Source: Thermogladius sp. (lineage in GTDB: Archaea > Thermoproteota > Thermoprotei_A > Sulfolobales > Desulfurococcaceae). Taken from it: DNA of 38,485 nucleotides. Every line of letters starts with the position of its first letter. Position 1 is the first letter of the stretch. Position numbers and translations under genes: made by a program. The DNA is taken from the NCBI GenBank assembly GCA_022759365.1, contig JAEMPJ010000060.1, positions 1-38,485 of the forward strand, read 5' to 3'. Below the pieces are notes generated by a model. The model had not been told where the DNA came from. It saw only the letters and a program-made list of their open reading frames with translations, and did not search any database. Positions 1-10,287 of the stretch are shown here, one piece after another.

Positions 1-24
1 CCGCTGGCGTTAGGTTTAATAGTC

Positions 25-35
25 TTTTATAAATT
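25..35 (+). promoter_or_regulatory. TATA box of the RNA polymerase operon
   Basis: An AT-rich element (ttttataaatt) lies about 60 bases before the rpoH ATG at 91. A second TTTAAT stretch sits at 14-20. With transcription starting about 25 bases downstream, the leader would be roughly 30 bases. It is the only promoter-like element seen ahead of rpoH-rpoB-rpoA1-rpoA2-rpl30e-nusA. Confidence 0.55.
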
Positions 36-90
36 GGGGTATTCAGGTGTGTTAGCTTAGTTTATCGCAAGTTTATGAGTGGTGTCTGTT

Positions 91-366
91 ATGAGTGAGA
101 AGAAAGATATCAACATCCTAGAACACGTTCTAGTCCCTAAACACGAAATCCTTTCACCGGAGGAAGCCGTCGAAGTCCTCAGAAAACTTGGGGTGAGCCC
201 CAAGAACCTGCCCTGGATATCCGTCGACGACCCTGCTGCGAAGGCTATTGGGGCTAAACCCGGCGACATCATTAGGATTATAAGGAAGTCCCCTACCGCG
301 GGTGTCTCGGTCGCTTACAGGTATGTAGTCGTGGATGTGAGTAGGAAAGAGGCGAGCGTCGAGTGA
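91..366 (+). CDS. rpoH: RNA polymerase subunit H (Rpb5 C-terminal homologue)
   Basis: Small subunit of archaeal RNA polymerase, equivalent to the C-terminal domain of eukaryotic Rpb5, which sits at the downstream DNA jaw. The product has about 91 residues, normal for the family, with the conserved pattern [10 protein letters not shown], then [21 protein letters not shown] and a C-terminal YRYVV. I chose ATG 91; GTG 79 and GTG 82 are in frame upstream but add only residues untypical of the family. The stop TGA overlaps the rpoB start GTG in a GTGA junction, so translation is probably coupled. It opens the polymerase operon, as in other Crenarchaeota. Confidence 0.95.
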   Translation: MSEKKDINILEHVLVPKHEILSPEEAVEVLRKLGVSPKNLPWISVDDPAAKAIGAKPGDIIRIIRKSPTAGVSVAYRYVVVDVSRKEASVE

Positions 367-3300
367 CGTATATTCCGTCCACAGACGATTTATGGACTCT
401 GATGAAAGCTTTTTTCGAGGAGAAAGGCCTTGTCCGCCAGCACCTAGACAGCTACAACAGGTTTGTTCGCGAGCTTCTCCCTGAGATAATTAATGAACAC
501 AGAGAGATCCCCATTACAGCCGACTTGAAGCTGGTCATCAAGGACTACAAGATTGGGCGGCCGATATGGAAGAATATTGAGGGCGTGGAGATCGAAGTCA
601 GCCCGATGGACTGCAGGCTTAGGAACCTCACGTATGCTGCCCCCGTCTACGCTAAGGTCGTCCTGGTAGACAGCGAGAACTCCCATAGGGAGCAAGAAAT
701 AAAACTGATGGATCTTCCGATAATGCTTAAATCCGACCTCGACCCCCTCAGCAAGTTAACGCCCGAGGAGCTCGTGGAGAAAGGAGAGGATCCCAAGGAT
801 CCAGGAGGATACTTTATAATTAACGGCGCTGAGAAAGTGTTGATAGCACAGGAGGATTTGGCGAGCAACAACATAATTGTCGATGTGATGCCAGAGGGCT
901 CGTCGTCAACTCACGTAGCTAAAGTAGTCAGTACCGCTAAGGGTAGGAGAAGCCAGCTGGTAATAGAGAGGAGGAAGGACGGTGTCTTCTACGCTAACTT
1001 CCAGGGGAGGAAGTTCCCGGCCATAGTGCTGATGGCTGCCCTCGGCCTCTCAACAGAATACGAGATTATGAATGCTGTTTCATTCGACCCGGAGATCCAG
1101 GTTCAACTCCTCCCCTCTATCAGCGAGGCCCAATCTATATTCCCGAAACTCGAGATACCGCCTGAAACCCCCGAAGAAGAGGTTAGGAGGCTTGAGGAGG
1201 AGTATAGGAAGAAGGTTGTTGAGGAGGCCCTGGACTATATTGGCGCTAGAATAGCCGTTGGCAGACCTCGTGAGGAGAGGATCAGGAGGGCTGAGAGGGC
1301 TCTAGACGAATATCTCCTACCCCACATAGGCACTGACCCAAGCCCCACAACACGGTTGAAGAAAGCCCTCTTCATAGGCCAGATGATCAGCAAAATACTC
1401 GAGGTTCACATGGGCAGGAGGCAACCGGATGACAAGGATCACTACAGGAATAAGAGGCTTAAACTGGCTGGAGACCTGTTGGCGACACTCCTCAGGAACG
1501 CGATAGTAGTCTCCTTTATAAGAGAGGTTAAGTCGAGCATAGAGAAATCCTACAGTAAATACAGGAAAGTCGATTTAAAGATGGTGATTAAACCGAACAT
1601 CATAACAGACAGAATACTCCACGCTATGGCCACGGGTAATTGGCCTGGAGGTAGGACAGGCGTCAGCCAGATTCTCGATAGGACAAACATGTTGAGCACA
1701 CTCAGCCACCTCAGGAGAGTGGTCTCACCCCTCGCGAGGGCGCAGCCGCACTTCGAGGCCAGGGAGCTACACTTCACGTCGTGGGGTAGGATGTGCCCGT
1801 TTGAAACCCCTGAGGGGGCTAACATAGGGCTTGTGAAAAACCTGGCTTTAATGGCTCATGTCAGCGTGGGATACGATGAGAGGGAGGTTGAGCAGCTTCT
1901 CATCCAGCTCGGCGTCAAGCCTCTGACCGAGATACTTGAGGAGCTTCGGGAGAGAGTGAGAAGAGGCGAGGGCTCCAGCCCCACCGAGTACATCTCGTGG
2001 AGCAAGGTATATTTGAACGGGAGGCTTATCGGGGTTCACCCCAACGGCGGGGAATTAGCGAGTAGGATAAGAGAGTTGCGTAGACAGGGCAAGTTGTCGC
2101 CGGAGGTGAACGTAGCCTTCTTCAAGGGGGAGTACTTGAATGAAGTCTACGTCAACTGCGATGCCGGCCGTATCAGGAGGCCTCTCCTCGTCGTTGAGAA
2201 CGGCGAGCTAAAGCTTAAACCGGAGCACATTAAAATGCTGAAGAACGGGTCGCTTAAGTTCGAGGACCTGGTTAAGAAGGGCGTTATAGAGTACCTTGAC
2301 CCGGATGAAGAGGAGAACGCCTACATAGCTTTGACACCAAGCGAGATCACTAAAGAGCACACCCACCTCGAGATATGGCTTCCAGGCACTCTAGGGATAG
2401 TGGCCTCGATAATCCCCTACCCGGAGCATAACCAGAGCCCCAGGAACATATATGAGGCCGCTATGGGGAAGCAGAGCCTCGGCCTCTACGCGGCTAACTT
2501 CCAGAGGAGGATGGATTCACGCGGCCACTTCCTGCACTACCCTCAGAAACCTCTAGTCCAGACTAGGGCGCTCGACGTCATAGGCTACAACGAGAAGCCG
2601 GCGGGGCAGAATATGGTTGTCGCCGTGCTGACGTACACGGGCTACAATATTGAGGATGCTGTCATAATGAATAAGAGTAGCATTGAGAGAGGGCTGGGCC
2701 GGAGCACGTTCTTCAGGGTCTACACGACGGTGGAGTACAAGTATCCGGGCGGTCAAGAAGACAAGCTGACAGTCCCTTCAAGCGATATAAGGGGTTACAA
2801 GGGGCCTAGAGCCTACGAGAAGCTCGAGGAGGACGGTATTGTAGCCCCAGAGACCAACGTCACTGGCGGTGACGTGTTGATAGGTAAAGTCAGCCCCTCG
2901 AGGTTCATGACGACGCCGGAGCTCACGGGAACCGAGCAGGCGAAGCAGGACACGAGCATCGTTATGAGACACGGGGAGAAGGGTGTCGTGGACATGGTCA
3001 TGATAACGACGGACAACGACGGGAATAAGCTCGTCAAAGTCAGGGTCAGAGACCTGAGGATACCCGAGTTAGGCGACAAGTTCGCGTCGAGGCACGGGCA
3101 GAAGGGTGTGGTCGGATTGATCATACCCCAGTACGACATGCCCTTCACAGAGGAGGGGATTACACCAGACTTGATCATCAACCCCCACGCGTTCCCCAGC
3201 AGGATGACAGTGGGCCAGTTGATCGAGAGCATCGCAGGCAAGGTGGCAGCCCTGGAGGGCAGGCTGGTTGACGGAACACCCTTCTACAAGGAGGATCCGG

Positions 3301-3815
3301 AGAAACTAATGATCGTTTTGAAGAAGCACGGGTACCCTGAGACGGGTGAGGAGGCCATGTACGATGGGAGGACTGGGGAATTACTGAAGGCCCCTGTCTT
3401 CATAGGGATCGTCTACTACCAGAAGCTCCATCACATGGTCAGCGATAAAATACATGCTAGGGCCAGGGGCCCAGTCCAGATACTGACGAGGCAGCCAACG
3501 GAGGGCAGGGCTAGGGCTGGTGGCTTAAGGTGGGGTGAGATGGAGGTCGACTGCCTGGTCGGCCACGGCGCGGCAGCGTTGTTGAAGGAGTCTATGATGG
3601 AGAGAAGCGATAAGACGGTCATCTACGTTTGCGAGCTGTGCGGTCACATAGGCTACTATGATAGGATAAGGGGTAGGTATGTCTGCCCCATCCACAAGGA
3701 GAAGGGTGTTCTAAAGCCTGTTGAAGTATCCTACAGCTTCAAACTGCTCTTGCAGGAGTTGATGAGCATGGCGATTATGCCGCGCATCATCTTGGGAGAT
3801 GTGAGGGAGGGGTAG
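363..3815 (+). CDS. rpoB: DNA-directed RNA polymerase subunit B (beta-like), unsplit
   Basis: Second-largest polymerase subunit. It forms one side of the active-centre cleft and binds the hybrid and the incoming nucleotide. The 1150 residues are full length and uninterrupted, whereas many methanogens and halophiles split this gene into B'' and B'. Visible motifs are [10 protein letters not shown] near residue 355, the NIEDAVIMN region near 762, the universal [10 protein letters not shown] near 910, and a C-terminal zinc site starting with CELCGH near 1090 and ending with CPIH. The GTG start at 363 is set by the GTGA overlap with rpoH. rpoA1 follows after two bases. No intein is present. Confidence 0.97.
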   Translation: MTYIPSTDDLWTLMKAFFEEKGLVRQHLDSYNRFVRELLPEIINEHREIPITADLKLVIKDYKIGRPIWKNIEGVEIEVSPMDCRLRNLTYAAPVYAKVVLVDSENSHREQEIKLMDLPIMLKSDLDPLSKLTPEELVEKGEDPKDPGGYFIINGAEKVLIAQEDLASNNIIVDVMPEGSSSTHVAKVVSTAKGRRSQLVIERRKDGVFYANFQGRKFPAIVLMAALGLSTEYEIMNAVSFDPEIQVQLLPSISEAQSIFPKLEIPPETPEEEVRRLEEEYRKKVVEEALDYIGARIAVGRPREERIRRAERALDEYLLPHIGTDPSPTTRLKKALFIGQMISKILEVHMGRRQPDDKDHYRNKRLKLAGDLLATLLRNAIVVSFIREVKSSIEKSYSKYRKVDLKMVIKPNIITDRILHAMATGNWPGGRTGVSQILDRTNMLSTLSHLRRVVSPLARAQPHFEARELHFTSWGRMCPFETPEGANIGLVKNLALMAHVSVGYDEREVEQLLIQLGVKPLTEILEELRERVRRGEGSSPTEYISWSKVYLNGRLIGVHPNGGELASRIRELRRQGKLSPEVNVAFFKGEYLNEVYVNCDAGRIRRPLLVVENGELKLKPEHIKMLKNGSLKFEDLVKKGVIEYLDPDEEENAYIALTPSEITKEHTHLEIWLPGTLGIVASIIPYPEHNQSPRNIYEAAMGKQSLGLYAANFQRRMDSRGHFLHYPQKPLVQTRALDVIGYNEKPAGQNMVVAVLTYTGYNIEDAVIMNKSSIERGLGRSTFFRVYTTVEYKYPGGQEDKLTVPSSDIRGYKGPRAYEKLEEDGIVAPETNVTGGDVLIGKVSPSRFMTTPELTGTEQAKQDTSIVMRHGEKGVVDMVMITTDNDGNKLVKVRVRDLRIPELGDKFASRHGQKGVVGLIIPQYDMPFTEEGITPDLIINPHAFPSRMTVGQLIESIAGKVAALEGRLVDGTPFYKEDPEKLMIVLKKHGYPETGEEAMYDGRTGELLKAPVFIGIVYYQKLHHMVSDKIHARARGPVQILTRQPTEGRARAGGLRWGEMEVDCLVGHGAAALLKESMMERSDKTVIYVCELCGHIGYYDRIRGRYVCPIHKEKGVLKPVEVSYSFKLLLQELMSMAIMPRIILGDVREG

Positions 3816-3817
3816 GC

Positions 3818-6460
3818 ATGTACAGGATCAAATCCATAAAGTTCGGTATACTCTCGCCCGACGAGATCAGGAAAATGAGCGTCACGAACATAATTACAAG
3901 CGATGTCTACGACAACGATGGGGCGCCCGTGGACGGGGGCGTGATGGATAAAAGGCTCGGCGCCATCGAGCCGAGGGAGGTTTGCCCCATATGCGGGAAC
4001 ACAAGGGATGAGTGTCCAGGCCACTTCGGGCATATAGAGCTGGCTAAGCCTGTCATACACGCAGGATTCTCCAAGCATATACTCGTCTACCTCAAGTCGA
4101 CGTGCAGGGTCTGCGGTAGGATCAAGCTACCTGAGAACGAGAGGCAGCAATACTTGAAACTGCTGAAGGATCTCGAGGACTTGAACCTCAAGTACCTGGT
4201 TAAGAGATTACACGAGTTCATCAGGAAGAAAGCTTCAGCCCAGCAGACATGCCCCCACTGCGGGGCGCCTCAGTACAAGATTAAACTGGATAAGCCGCAC
4301 ACATTCTACGAGGAAAGAGAGGAGGGGCTGGTCAAACTAACGCCCGCTGAAGTTAGGAGCAGGCTGGAGAAAATACCCGACGACGACGTCCGCTTACTCG
4401 GCGGAGACCCGAAGGAGGCTAGGCCTGAGTGGATGGTTTTAACCGTCCTGCCAGTGCCGCCGAGGGCTGTCAGACCGTCAATACTGTTGGAGACGGGGAT
4501 AAGGAGCGAGGACGACTTAACCCACAAACTCGTCGATATTATAAGGGTGAACAACAGGCTTAGGGAGCACGTTGAGACAGGTGCCCCCAACGCGCTTATC
4601 GAGGACGAGTGGGAGCTACTCCAATACCATGTGACAACATACTTCGACAACGAGGCACCCGGTATACCTCAAGCCAAGCATAGGACAGGCAAGACATTGA
4701 AGGGTATAGCGCAGAGGCTTAAAGGGAAGGAGGGTAGGTTTAGAGGAAACCTCAGGGGTAAGAGGGTTGATTTCAGCGCGCGTACCGTGATCAGCCCTGA
4801 CCCGAACCTCAGCATAAACGAAGTCGGGGTTCCAGAGGCCGTCGCCAAGATCCTGACTGTCCCGGAGAAAGTAACGCCCTGGAACGTGGAGGAGTTGAGG
4901 AAGCTCGTCCTAAACGGCCCCGACAAGTGGCCTGGCGCAAACTACGTTATAAGACCCGACGGCAGGAAGATCAGCCTTAAGTTCGTGGACAGAAAGGCTG
5001 TCGCCGAGTCTCTTGCCCCAGGCTTCATCGTCGAGAGACATCTATTGGACGGCGATATAGTACTGTTCAACAGGCAGCCCTCGCTCCACAGGATTTCGGT
5101 CATGGCTCACGTGGTCAGAGTCCTCCCCTACAAGACCTTCAGGCTAAACCTGTTGGTTTGCCCGCCTTACAACGCTGACTTCGACGGCGACGAGATGAAC
5201 CTGCACGTCCCCCAGAGCGAGGAGGCCAGGGCTGAGGCGAGGATCCTGATGCTGGTTGAAAAACACATTTTGACCCCAAGGTACGGAGGGCCTATAATAG
5301 GCGGGCTCCAGGACTATATCAGCGGTGCCTTCCTCCTAACAAACAAGTCAACGCTCTTAACTAAGGGTGAGGTCATCGACCTCCTCAGCGTCGCCGGTTA
5401 TAGGGGTCCTCTACCCGAGCCAGCAATATTGAAGCCAGCCCAGTACTGGACGGGCAAGCAAGTGGTCTCCCTGTTCCTCCCAAGAGACTTCAATTACAAG
5501 AGGAACGCTAAGATCGCTTCAGCGTCAGCGCTCAGGTGCATCGACGAGGACTGCCCCCACGACAGCATAGTCATAATTAAGAAGGGCCTGCTGCTGGAAG
5601 GCGTCCTGGACAAGGCTACTATCGGCAGGGAGGAGCCGGAGAACATCATCCACTGGTTGATTAAAGAGTACGGTGAGGATGTCGCTAGGAAGTTCATGGA
5701 CGACGTCTACAAGATTTTCATAAGGTTCTCCGAGATGTACGGCTTCACAATGAGCTACTACCACCTAATGATACCACCCGAGGCCAGAGAGAGGATTAGG
5801 AATATTATTGAGGAGAAGAAGAGGGAGGTGGACAGGTTAATAGAGGAGTTCAAGGCTGGGCGGCTTATACCTAAGCCGGGTAAAACTGTGGAGGAGACGC
5901 TGGAGGACGAGATAATAGACCTGCTGTCTAAGAGGCTGCTCGATGAGGTGGCCGATGTGATCACACCCTACTTCACTCTCGCAAACCCTGTGATAGTCAT
6001 GGCCAGGACGGGCTCGAGGGGTAACCCCATTAACTTGACACAGATGGCCGCTATACTAGGCCAGCAGACAGTTAGAGGCAAGAGGCTTACAAGAGGCTAC
6101 TTGAACAGGAGCCTACCCCACTTCAAGCCCGGCGATCTAGGGCCTGAGGCGAGGGGGTTCGTGGCAAGGGGATTTGTGAACGGGCTGTCACCGGTTGAAA
6201 TGTTCTTCCACGCTGCTGGCGGTAGAGAGGGCTTGATCGACACGGCTGTCAGGACGAGCCAGTCGGGTTACATGCAGAGGAGGCTTATCAACGCTCTCCA
6301 AGATGTTAGAGTAGACGTAGATGGGACTGTGAAGACGACGACGGGCGAGATTATCCAGTTCAAGTACGGTGAGGACGGGGTTGACCCCATGAAGAGCGAT
6401 CACGGCAAAGCCGTGAACGTGGATAGGGTGGTGCAGAAGGTGGTGGGGTGGAGGCTGTGA
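3818..6460 (+). CDS. rpoA1: RNA polymerase subunit A' (beta'-like, N-terminal part)
   Basis: Largest-subunit N-terminal portion, carrying the catalytic magnesium site. The motif [10 protein letters not shown] lies near residue 451 and supplies the three metal-binding aspartates. The N-terminal zinc motif CPICG plus CPGHFGH lies at about 56-72, and a second zinc pair (CRVCG, CPHCG) at about 96-150. The bridge-helix-like stretch [18 protein letters not shown] begins near 801. The protein is 880 residues, the usual size for crenarchaeal A'. The start ATG follows the rpoB stop closely. The end overlaps rpoA2, which completes the subunit as a separate polypeptide. Confidence 0.97.
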   Translation: MYRIKSIKFGILSPDEIRKMSVTNIITSDVYDNDGAPVDGGVMDKRLGAIEPREVCPICGNTRDECPGHFGHIELAKPVIHAGFSKHILVYLKSTCRVCGRIKLPENERQQYLKLLKDLEDLNLKYLVKRLHEFIRKKASAQQTCPHCGAPQYKIKLDKPHTFYEEREEGLVKLTPAEVRSRLEKIPDDDVRLLGGDPKEARPEWMVLTVLPVPPRAVRPSILLETGIRSEDDLTHKLVDIIRVNNRLREHVETGAPNALIEDEWELLQYHVTTYFDNEAPGIPQAKHRTGKTLKGIAQRLKGKEGRFRGNLRGKRVDFSARTVISPDPNLSINEVGVPEAVAKILTVPEKVTPWNVEELRKLVLNGPDKWPGANYVIRPDGRKISLKFVDRKAVAESLAPGFIVERHLLDGDIVLFNRQPSLHRISVMAHVVRVLPYKTFRLNLLVCPPYNADFDGDEMNLHVPQSEEARAEARILMLVEKHILTPRYGGPIIGGLQDYISGAFLLTNKSTLLTKGEVIDLLSVAGYRGPLPEPAILKPAQYWTGKQVVSLFLPRDFNYKRNAKIASASALRCIDEDCPHDSIVIIKKGLLLEGVLDKATIGREEPENIIHWLIKEYGEDVARKFMDDVYKIFIRFSEMYGFTMSYYHLMIPPEARERIRNIIEEKKREVDRLIEEFKAGRLIPKPGKTVEETLEDEIIDLLSKRLLDEVADVITPYFTLANPVIVMARTGSRGNPINLTQMAAILGQQTVRGKRLTRGYLNRSLPHFKPGDLGPEARGFVARGFVNGLSPVEMFFHAAGGREGLIDTAVRTSQSGYMQRRLINALQDVRVDVDGTVKTTTGEIIQFKYGEDGVDPMKSDHGKAVNVDRVVQKVVGWRL

Positions 6461-7659
6461 AGCAGATCACCTCTATAGAGGAGCTGAAAAACTATATTGA
6501 GAAACTACGGGGCAGGGTTAGCGACAACATTATTGAGGAGCTCGAGAAGAAGCTGGTTGAAGTATATGAGAAGAGCGGGCTTTACGTGGAGGAGGTTGAG
6601 GCTATAATAGGGGAAGTCCTGAGGAGGTATGAGAGCTCGCTTGTAGAGCCGGGCGAGCCCGTGGGAACGGTCGCAGCCCAGAGCCTCGGCGAGCCGTCTA
6701 CCCAGATGACTCTGCGTGTATTCCACTATGCCGGTGTAAGGGAGTTCAACGTCACGCTCGGCCTGCCGAGGTTGATCGAGATCGTTGACGCGAGGAAGAG
6801 GCCTGAAACCCCGATCATGGAGATATACCTCGAAGACGACTACAAGCACGACGAGGAGAAAGCGAAGGAGGTTGCTAGGAGAATAGAGTCGACGCTAGTG
6901 GAGAACGTGGCTGAAAGCATCTCCATCTCGCCGTTCGAGGGCGTGGTGATAAGGCTTGACCCAAGTATGCTGGAGGATAAAGGTGTCGGGATTAAGGATG
7001 TCGTGGATGTCCTCGAGGAATTAAAGCTCGGCGACATAGAAGTAGACGAAGAAAACTACACTATTAGGATAAGGCTACCCGAGGAGCTTATGGATTACTC
7101 GAAGATGGAGAAGATCAGGCAGAAGGTAGCGTCGGCCAGGATAAAGGGCGTGAAGGGGATTAAGAAGGTTATCATACAGAAGAGAGGGGACGAGTATGTT
7201 CTGATAGCTGAGGGCAGTAATCTGAGCGAGGTGATGAGGGTGAAGGGCGTCGACTGGAGGAGAGTGTACACGAACGACATCATGGAGGTGGAGAGGACTC
7301 TCGGGATAGAAGCAGCTAGAGCCGCGATTATAAAAGAGATTAAGAGTATCCTCGACGACCAGGGTCTAGATGTGGATATAAGGCATATCATGCTCTTAGC
7401 GGATGTGATGACCTGGACCGGCAGGGTTAGACAGGTCGGTAGGATGGGTGTAGCGGGCGAGAAGCCGAGCGTCCTAGCCAGGGCTGCCTTCGAGATGACG
7501 GTTCAAAGGCTGATTGAGGCAGCGGCTAGCGGCGAGGTGGACGAGCTGAGCGGGATCCCCGAAAATATTATAATAGGCCAAATAATTCCAATTGGAACAG
7601 GTATGGTAGAGTTGTACGCGACACCCTCGACCGCTAGACCCAAGGGAGGGGAGGGATAG
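6457..7659 (+). CDS. rpoA2: RNA polymerase subunit A'' (beta'-like, C-terminal part)
   Basis: C-terminal third of the largest subunit, containing the trigger loop. The block [19 protein letters not shown] near residue 67 is the trigger-loop neighbourhood, and the region near [17 protein letters not shown] close to the C terminus is also characteristic. I prefer GTG 6457 because it overlaps the rpoA1 TGA as GTGA, the coupling used at other junctions here. GTG 6448, three codons upstream, is equally possible and gives 403 residues. No intron or intein is visible. rpl30e starts two bases after the stop. Confidence 0.95.
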   Translation: MKQITSIEELKNYIEKLRGRVSDNIIEELEKKLVEVYEKSGLYVEEVEAIIGEVLRRYESSLVEPGEPVGTVAAQSLGEPSTQMTLRVFHYAGVREFNVTLGLPRLIEIVDARKRPETPIMEIYLEDDYKHDEEKAKEVARRIESTLVENVAESISISPFEGVVIRLDPSMLEDKGVGIKDVVDVLEELKLGDIEVDEENYTIRIRLPEELMDYSKMEKIRQKVASARIKGVKGIKKVIIQKRGDEYVLIAEGSNLSEVMRVKGVDWRRVYTNDIMEVERTLGIEAARAAIIKEIKSILDDQGLDVDIRHIMLLADVMTWTGRVRQVGRMGVAGEKPSVLARAAFEMTVQRLIEAAASGEVDELSGIPENIIIGQIIPIGTGMVELYATPSTARPKGGEG

Positions 7660-7661
7660 CC

Positions 7662-7985
7662 ATGTCATCTGCTCAACCCGAGCTTGTCAAGGCTATTCAA
7701 ACAGCAGCTAAGACCGGGAAGGTCGTCCTAGGGTACAAGGAGACGATTAAGCTTCTACTCCACGGGAAGGTGAAGTTAGTTGTCGTAGCGGTCAACGCTC
7801 CGCCGGAGTTTAAAGAGGACGTGAACTACTACGCTAAGCTCTCAAACATACCTGTCCTAACCTTCCCCGGAACAAACATAGAGTTGGGGACTATACTAGG
7901 GAAGCCCTTCGGCGTTTCTACACTAGGTGTCGTGGACCCAGGGCAATCCAATATACTTGAGCTCGCGGGTGCAGGCGCGCAATGA
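7662..7985 (+). CDS. rpl30e: 50S ribosomal protein L30e
   Basis: Large-subunit protein of the L7Ae/L30e RNA-binding family. The 107 residues include the family signature GYKETIKLLLHGKVKLVVVA at the N terminus, the CxxYAKLSNIPV-type region (here NYYAKLSNIPVLTF) and GTILGKPFGVSTLGVVDPG near the C terminus. ATG 7662 follows rpoA2 by two bases, and the stop overlaps nusA in ATGA. This position between rpoA2 and nusA is conserved across Archaea, which supports L30e over the similar L7Ae. The true L7Ae gene is at 21252. Confidence 0.95.
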   Translation: MSSAQPELVKAIQTAAKTGKVVLGYKETIKLLLHGKVKLVVVAVNAPPEFKEDVNYYAKLSNIPVLTFPGTNIELGTILGKPFGVSTLGVVDPGQSNILELAGAGAQ

Positions 7986-8428
7986 GCAAGGAGAAGCCTC
8001 AAATAAAGATAACACCGGAAGAATTCGGGTATATGACACTACTCCACGAGCTCACAGGCGTCCACGTGCAGGACTGCGTGATCGATGAGGAGAACAACAG
8101 GGTCATCTTCCTCGTGAAGCCAGAGGAGATAGGTAAGGCTATAGGGCCTAAGGGGATCTTCGTCCAAACACTAAAGAAAATGTTGAATAAGAACGTTGAG
8201 ATAGTGGGCTATAGCGATAACATCGAGGAGTTAACGAAGTACGCGCTGGCGCCGGCAAGGGTGAGGGAGGTTAAGGTTGCTCAGAGGCCTGGGGGTAAAA
8301 AAGTCGTGTACGCCACGGTAGACCCGAACGACAAGGCTATCGCTATAGGTAAGAACGGCAGGAACGTGGCCAGGGCACGACTACTATTAAACAGGTATTT
8401 CAACATTGACACGGTCATCATAGCGTGA
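7982..8428 (+). CDS. nusA: NusA-like transcription factor with two KH domains
   Basis: Archaeal NusA homologue reduced to the two KH RNA-binding domains, without the bacterial N-terminal polymerase-binding and S1 domains. The length of 148 residues is typical. GxxG loops are visible as IGPKGIF near residue 52 and IGKNGRN near residue 122. It sits in the polymerase operon just upstream of rps12, the standard archaeal location. Its role in archaeal elongation or termination is not well defined. The ATG overlaps the rpl30e stop. Confidence 0.9.
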   Translation: MSKEKPQIKITPEEFGYMTLLHELTGVHVQDCVIDEENNRVIFLVKPEEIGKAIGPKGIFVQTLKKMLNKNVEIVGYSDNIEELTKYALAPARVREVKVAQRPGGKKVVYATVDPNDKAIAIGKNGRNVARARLLLNRYFNIDTVIIA

Positions 8429-8429
8429 A

Positions 8430-8440
8430 GCTTAAAAACC
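8430..8440 (+). promoter_or_regulatory. TATA box for rps12
   Basis: The element gcttaaaaacc begins two bases after the nusA stop and lies about 33-43 bases before the rps12 ATG. Initiation would fall at about 8462, giving a very short leader. S12 can therefore be expressed independently of the polymerase operon. Confidence 0.55.
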
Positions 8441-8472
8441 AGTATGAGACTCCATAATTGGAGGGTTTGCTC

Positions 8473-8916
8473 ATGCCCGGGAAGAAAGCGCCAAACGGCT
8501 TGTTCGCGGCTAGGAAGCTGAGGAGGAAGAGGCTGAAGTTTAGGTGGAGCCAGAGAGAGTTCAAAGTGAGAATGCTGAGGCTGAAGGAGAAAGTCAACCC
8601 GCTCGAAGGGGCTCCAATGGCTAGAGGGATAGTTCTCGAGAAAGTTGGTGTTGAATCGAGAAAGCCGAACTCAGCTGTCAGAAAGTGTGTTAGAGTCCAG
8701 CTAGTCAAGAACGGTAAAGTGGTGACGGCTTTCGTGCCATGGGATGGTGGAGTGAACTACATCGACGAGCACGATGAGGTGATCATAGAGGGGATTGGGG
8801 GGCCTAGAGGCAAATCAATGGGAGACATCCCAGGGGTCAGGTTTAGGGTTGTCAAAGTAAACGGTGTCTCGTTGAAAGCGATATGGCTAGGTAAAAAACA
8901 GAAGCCCGTGAGGTAG
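8473..8916 (+). CDS. rps12: 30S ribosomal protein S12 (S23e)
   Basis: Universal decoding-centre protein of the small subunit. The product of 147 residues carries the hallmark [13 protein letters not shown] and the loop [13 protein letters not shown] around the accuracy centre. The start is ATG 8473, preceded by GGAGG at about 8460-8464. The in-frame TTG at 8458 would overlap that ribosome binding site and is rejected. A five-T run directly follows the stop. Confidence 0.95.
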   Translation: MPGKKAPNGLFAARKLRRKRLKFRWSQREFKVRMLRLKEKVNPLEGAPMARGIVLEKVGVESRKPNSAVRKCVRVQLVKNGKVVTAFVPWDGGVNYIDEHDEVIIEGIGGPRGKSMGDIPGVRFRVVKVNGVSLKAIWLGKKQKPVR

Positions 8917-8926
8917 AGTTTTTAGA

Positions 8927-9385
8927 TCAATGCTCGCGGTAAAACGACTCCTGCTCGTCCACGAGCTCTTTCCTTACATAAATGGGTTTACCTACGAGGA
9001 GAGCCAGGAAAATTGCGTGGCTTGGAACCATCTTCCTCCTGAGGGTCACATTCCCGTCGTTGAATTCCACGTAAGCAGAGTAGACGCCTCTCGCCTCATC
9101 GAATTCCTCGATTAAAACCCTCTTCACATGCCTGCCAAGCGCTTCAAGCACCTCAGGCATCGAAGCCAGTAGATCCCCCAACCTCTCCCTATCGTCGTCG
9201 ATAGCCTCCCCGTTCTGCTTCTTTACAAACAGGACTATATCGTAGGGCACTCTCTCGAGGTAGAAGACCCGCCCGTCTTCCAGCTCGCAGACAAGCCTTG
9301 GGATAGGCATATACACGTCTAACTCCTTCAATTCAACTCCACTAATCTCGTCTCGTACCCTGCGGACAAGGAGGTATTGTGTCAA
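8927..9385 (-). CDS. Bifunctional nuclease (BFN/DUF151) family protein
   Basis: About 152 residues ending with the family signature: a run like MVPSHAIFLALLVGKPIYVRKELV matches the conserved PSDAIxLAxRxxxPIYVxxxxL block of the BFN/DUF151 family, whose characterised members include plant nucleases and Thermotoga TM0160. Family membership is recognised by eye; nuclease activity here is inferred only. It starts at TTG 9385, with AAGGT directly before. It lies between rps12 and rps7 but on the opposite strand, so it breaks what is usually a continuous archaeal ribosomal cluster. It has its own TATA element near 9425-9433. Confidence 0.75.
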   Translation of the reverse strand: MTQYLLVRRVRDEISGVELKELDVYMPIPRLVCELEDGRVFYLERVPYDIVLFVKKQNGEAIDDDRERLGDLLASMPEVLEALGRHVKRVLIEEFDEARGVYSAYVEFNDGNVTLRRKMVPSHAIFLALLVGKPIYVRKELVDEQESFYREH

Positions 9386-9424
9386 ACCTTAATCCTCTCT
9401 TACTAAACACCAAGCGTTTAACTT

Positions 9425-9433
9425 GTTTTAAAC
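9425..9433 (-). promoter_or_regulatory. TATA box for the BFN-family gene
   Basis: The near-palindrome gttttaaac lies about 40-48 bases before the TTG at 9385 on the minus strand. Initiation would fall near 9403, giving a leader of under 20 bases. Confidence 0.45.
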
Positions 9434-9495
9434 ATAGCCTGCCTAAAGGGTTGGGGCTTCCACTCCTGGCTGGTTGTTTAAGCCCGTGAGACAGA

Positions 9496-9507
9496 GGTTT
9501 AAAAAGG
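9496..9507 (+). promoter_or_regulatory. TATA box for rps7
   Basis: The element ggtttaaaaagg predicts transcription starting near 9528-9532. This rules out the in-frame TTG at 9508 as the rps7 start, because it would lie outside the transcript, and favours GTG 9532 or TTG 9541. Confidence 0.55.
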
Positions 9508-9540
9508 TTGTTCATAATTCAATCCTTCCAGGTGCTTGGG

Positions 9541-10140
9541 TTGAGTAGTGAGAGTGTGGCTGAGAAAGTAGGGACACCTGAGATCTTATTGTTTGGCAAG
9601 TGGAGTTACGACGGCGTGGTTGTGAGAGACCCCAGCTTGAAGAGGTACATATCTCTGAAACCCGTCTACCTCCCACATACAGGTGGGAGGCATGAGCACA
9701 AGAGGTTCGGTAAGGCTGAGGTCCCGATTGTGGAGAGGCTGATCAACAAAATAATGAGGCCCGGCCACAACATGGGTAAGAAACACCTTGCTTACAATAT
9801 CGTGAAAACCGCTTTCGACATAATGTACATGAGGACAGGTGAGAACCCCATCCAACTGCTGGTCAGGGCTATTGAGAACGCTGCTCCAAGAGAGGAGACT
9901 ACTAGGATAATGTACGGTGGGATCGTCTACCACGTCTCAGTCGATGTCGCTCCACTCCGTAGGATAGACCTCGCGTTGAGGCATATAACAGAAGGAGCGC
10001 GTTCAAAGGCTTTTAGAAGCACGTTAAGTATAGAGGAGGCGCTGGCCGAGGAGATCATCCTGGCCGCCTCCAACGACCCTAGAAGCTACGCTATTCAGAA
10101 GAAGGACGAGATCGAGAGGATAGCGCTCAGCAGCAGGTAG
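9541..10140 (+). CDS. rps7: 30S ribosomal protein S7 (S5e)
   Basis: Small-subunit head-assembly protein. Recognisable blocks are [44 protein letters not shown] and [16 protein letters not shown]. The C terminus ends [11 protein letters not shown]-like ([13 protein letters not shown]), typical of archaeal S7. The start is uncertain. TTG 9541 has AGGTG six bases upstream and follows the predicted transcription start; GTG 9532 would add three residues; TTG 9508 conflicts with the TATA position. The product is about 199 residues. It probably begins a new transcript because the BFN gene interrupts the operon upstream. Confidence 0.93.
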   Translation: MSSESVAEKVGTPEILLFGKWSYDGVVVRDPSLKRYISLKPVYLPHTGGRHEHKRFGKAEVPIVERLINKIMRPGHNMGKKHLAYNIVKTAFDIMYMRTGENPIQLLVRAIENAAPREETTRIMYGGIVYHVSVDVAPLRRIDLALRHITEGARSKAFRSTLSIEEALAEEIILAASNDPRSYAIQKKDEIERIALSSR

Positions 10141-10224
10141 CATCCAGCTGGACTTGTTTTGCTTCCTACCATTCTGTTACACGCAGGTTTTCCTGCTCAA
10201 TAGTTGAGGCTCTTCAAGCATAAT

Positions 10225-10253
10225 GCTTTATAAGCGCCATATTTTATTTAAAT
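10225..10253 (+). promoter_or_regulatory. Tandem TATA-like elements before EF-1A
   Basis: Two elements lie in the 147-base gap before EF-1A: gctttataag at 10225-10234 and ttatttaaat at about 10244-10253. The second is about 35-44 bases before the ATG at 10288 and would give a leader near 12 bases. The first would give a leader near 30 bases. Two start sites are plausible for such a highly expressed gene. Confidence 0.5.
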
Positions 10254-10287
10254 CCCAGTACATTAGATTACACTGGAGTGGATGGGT

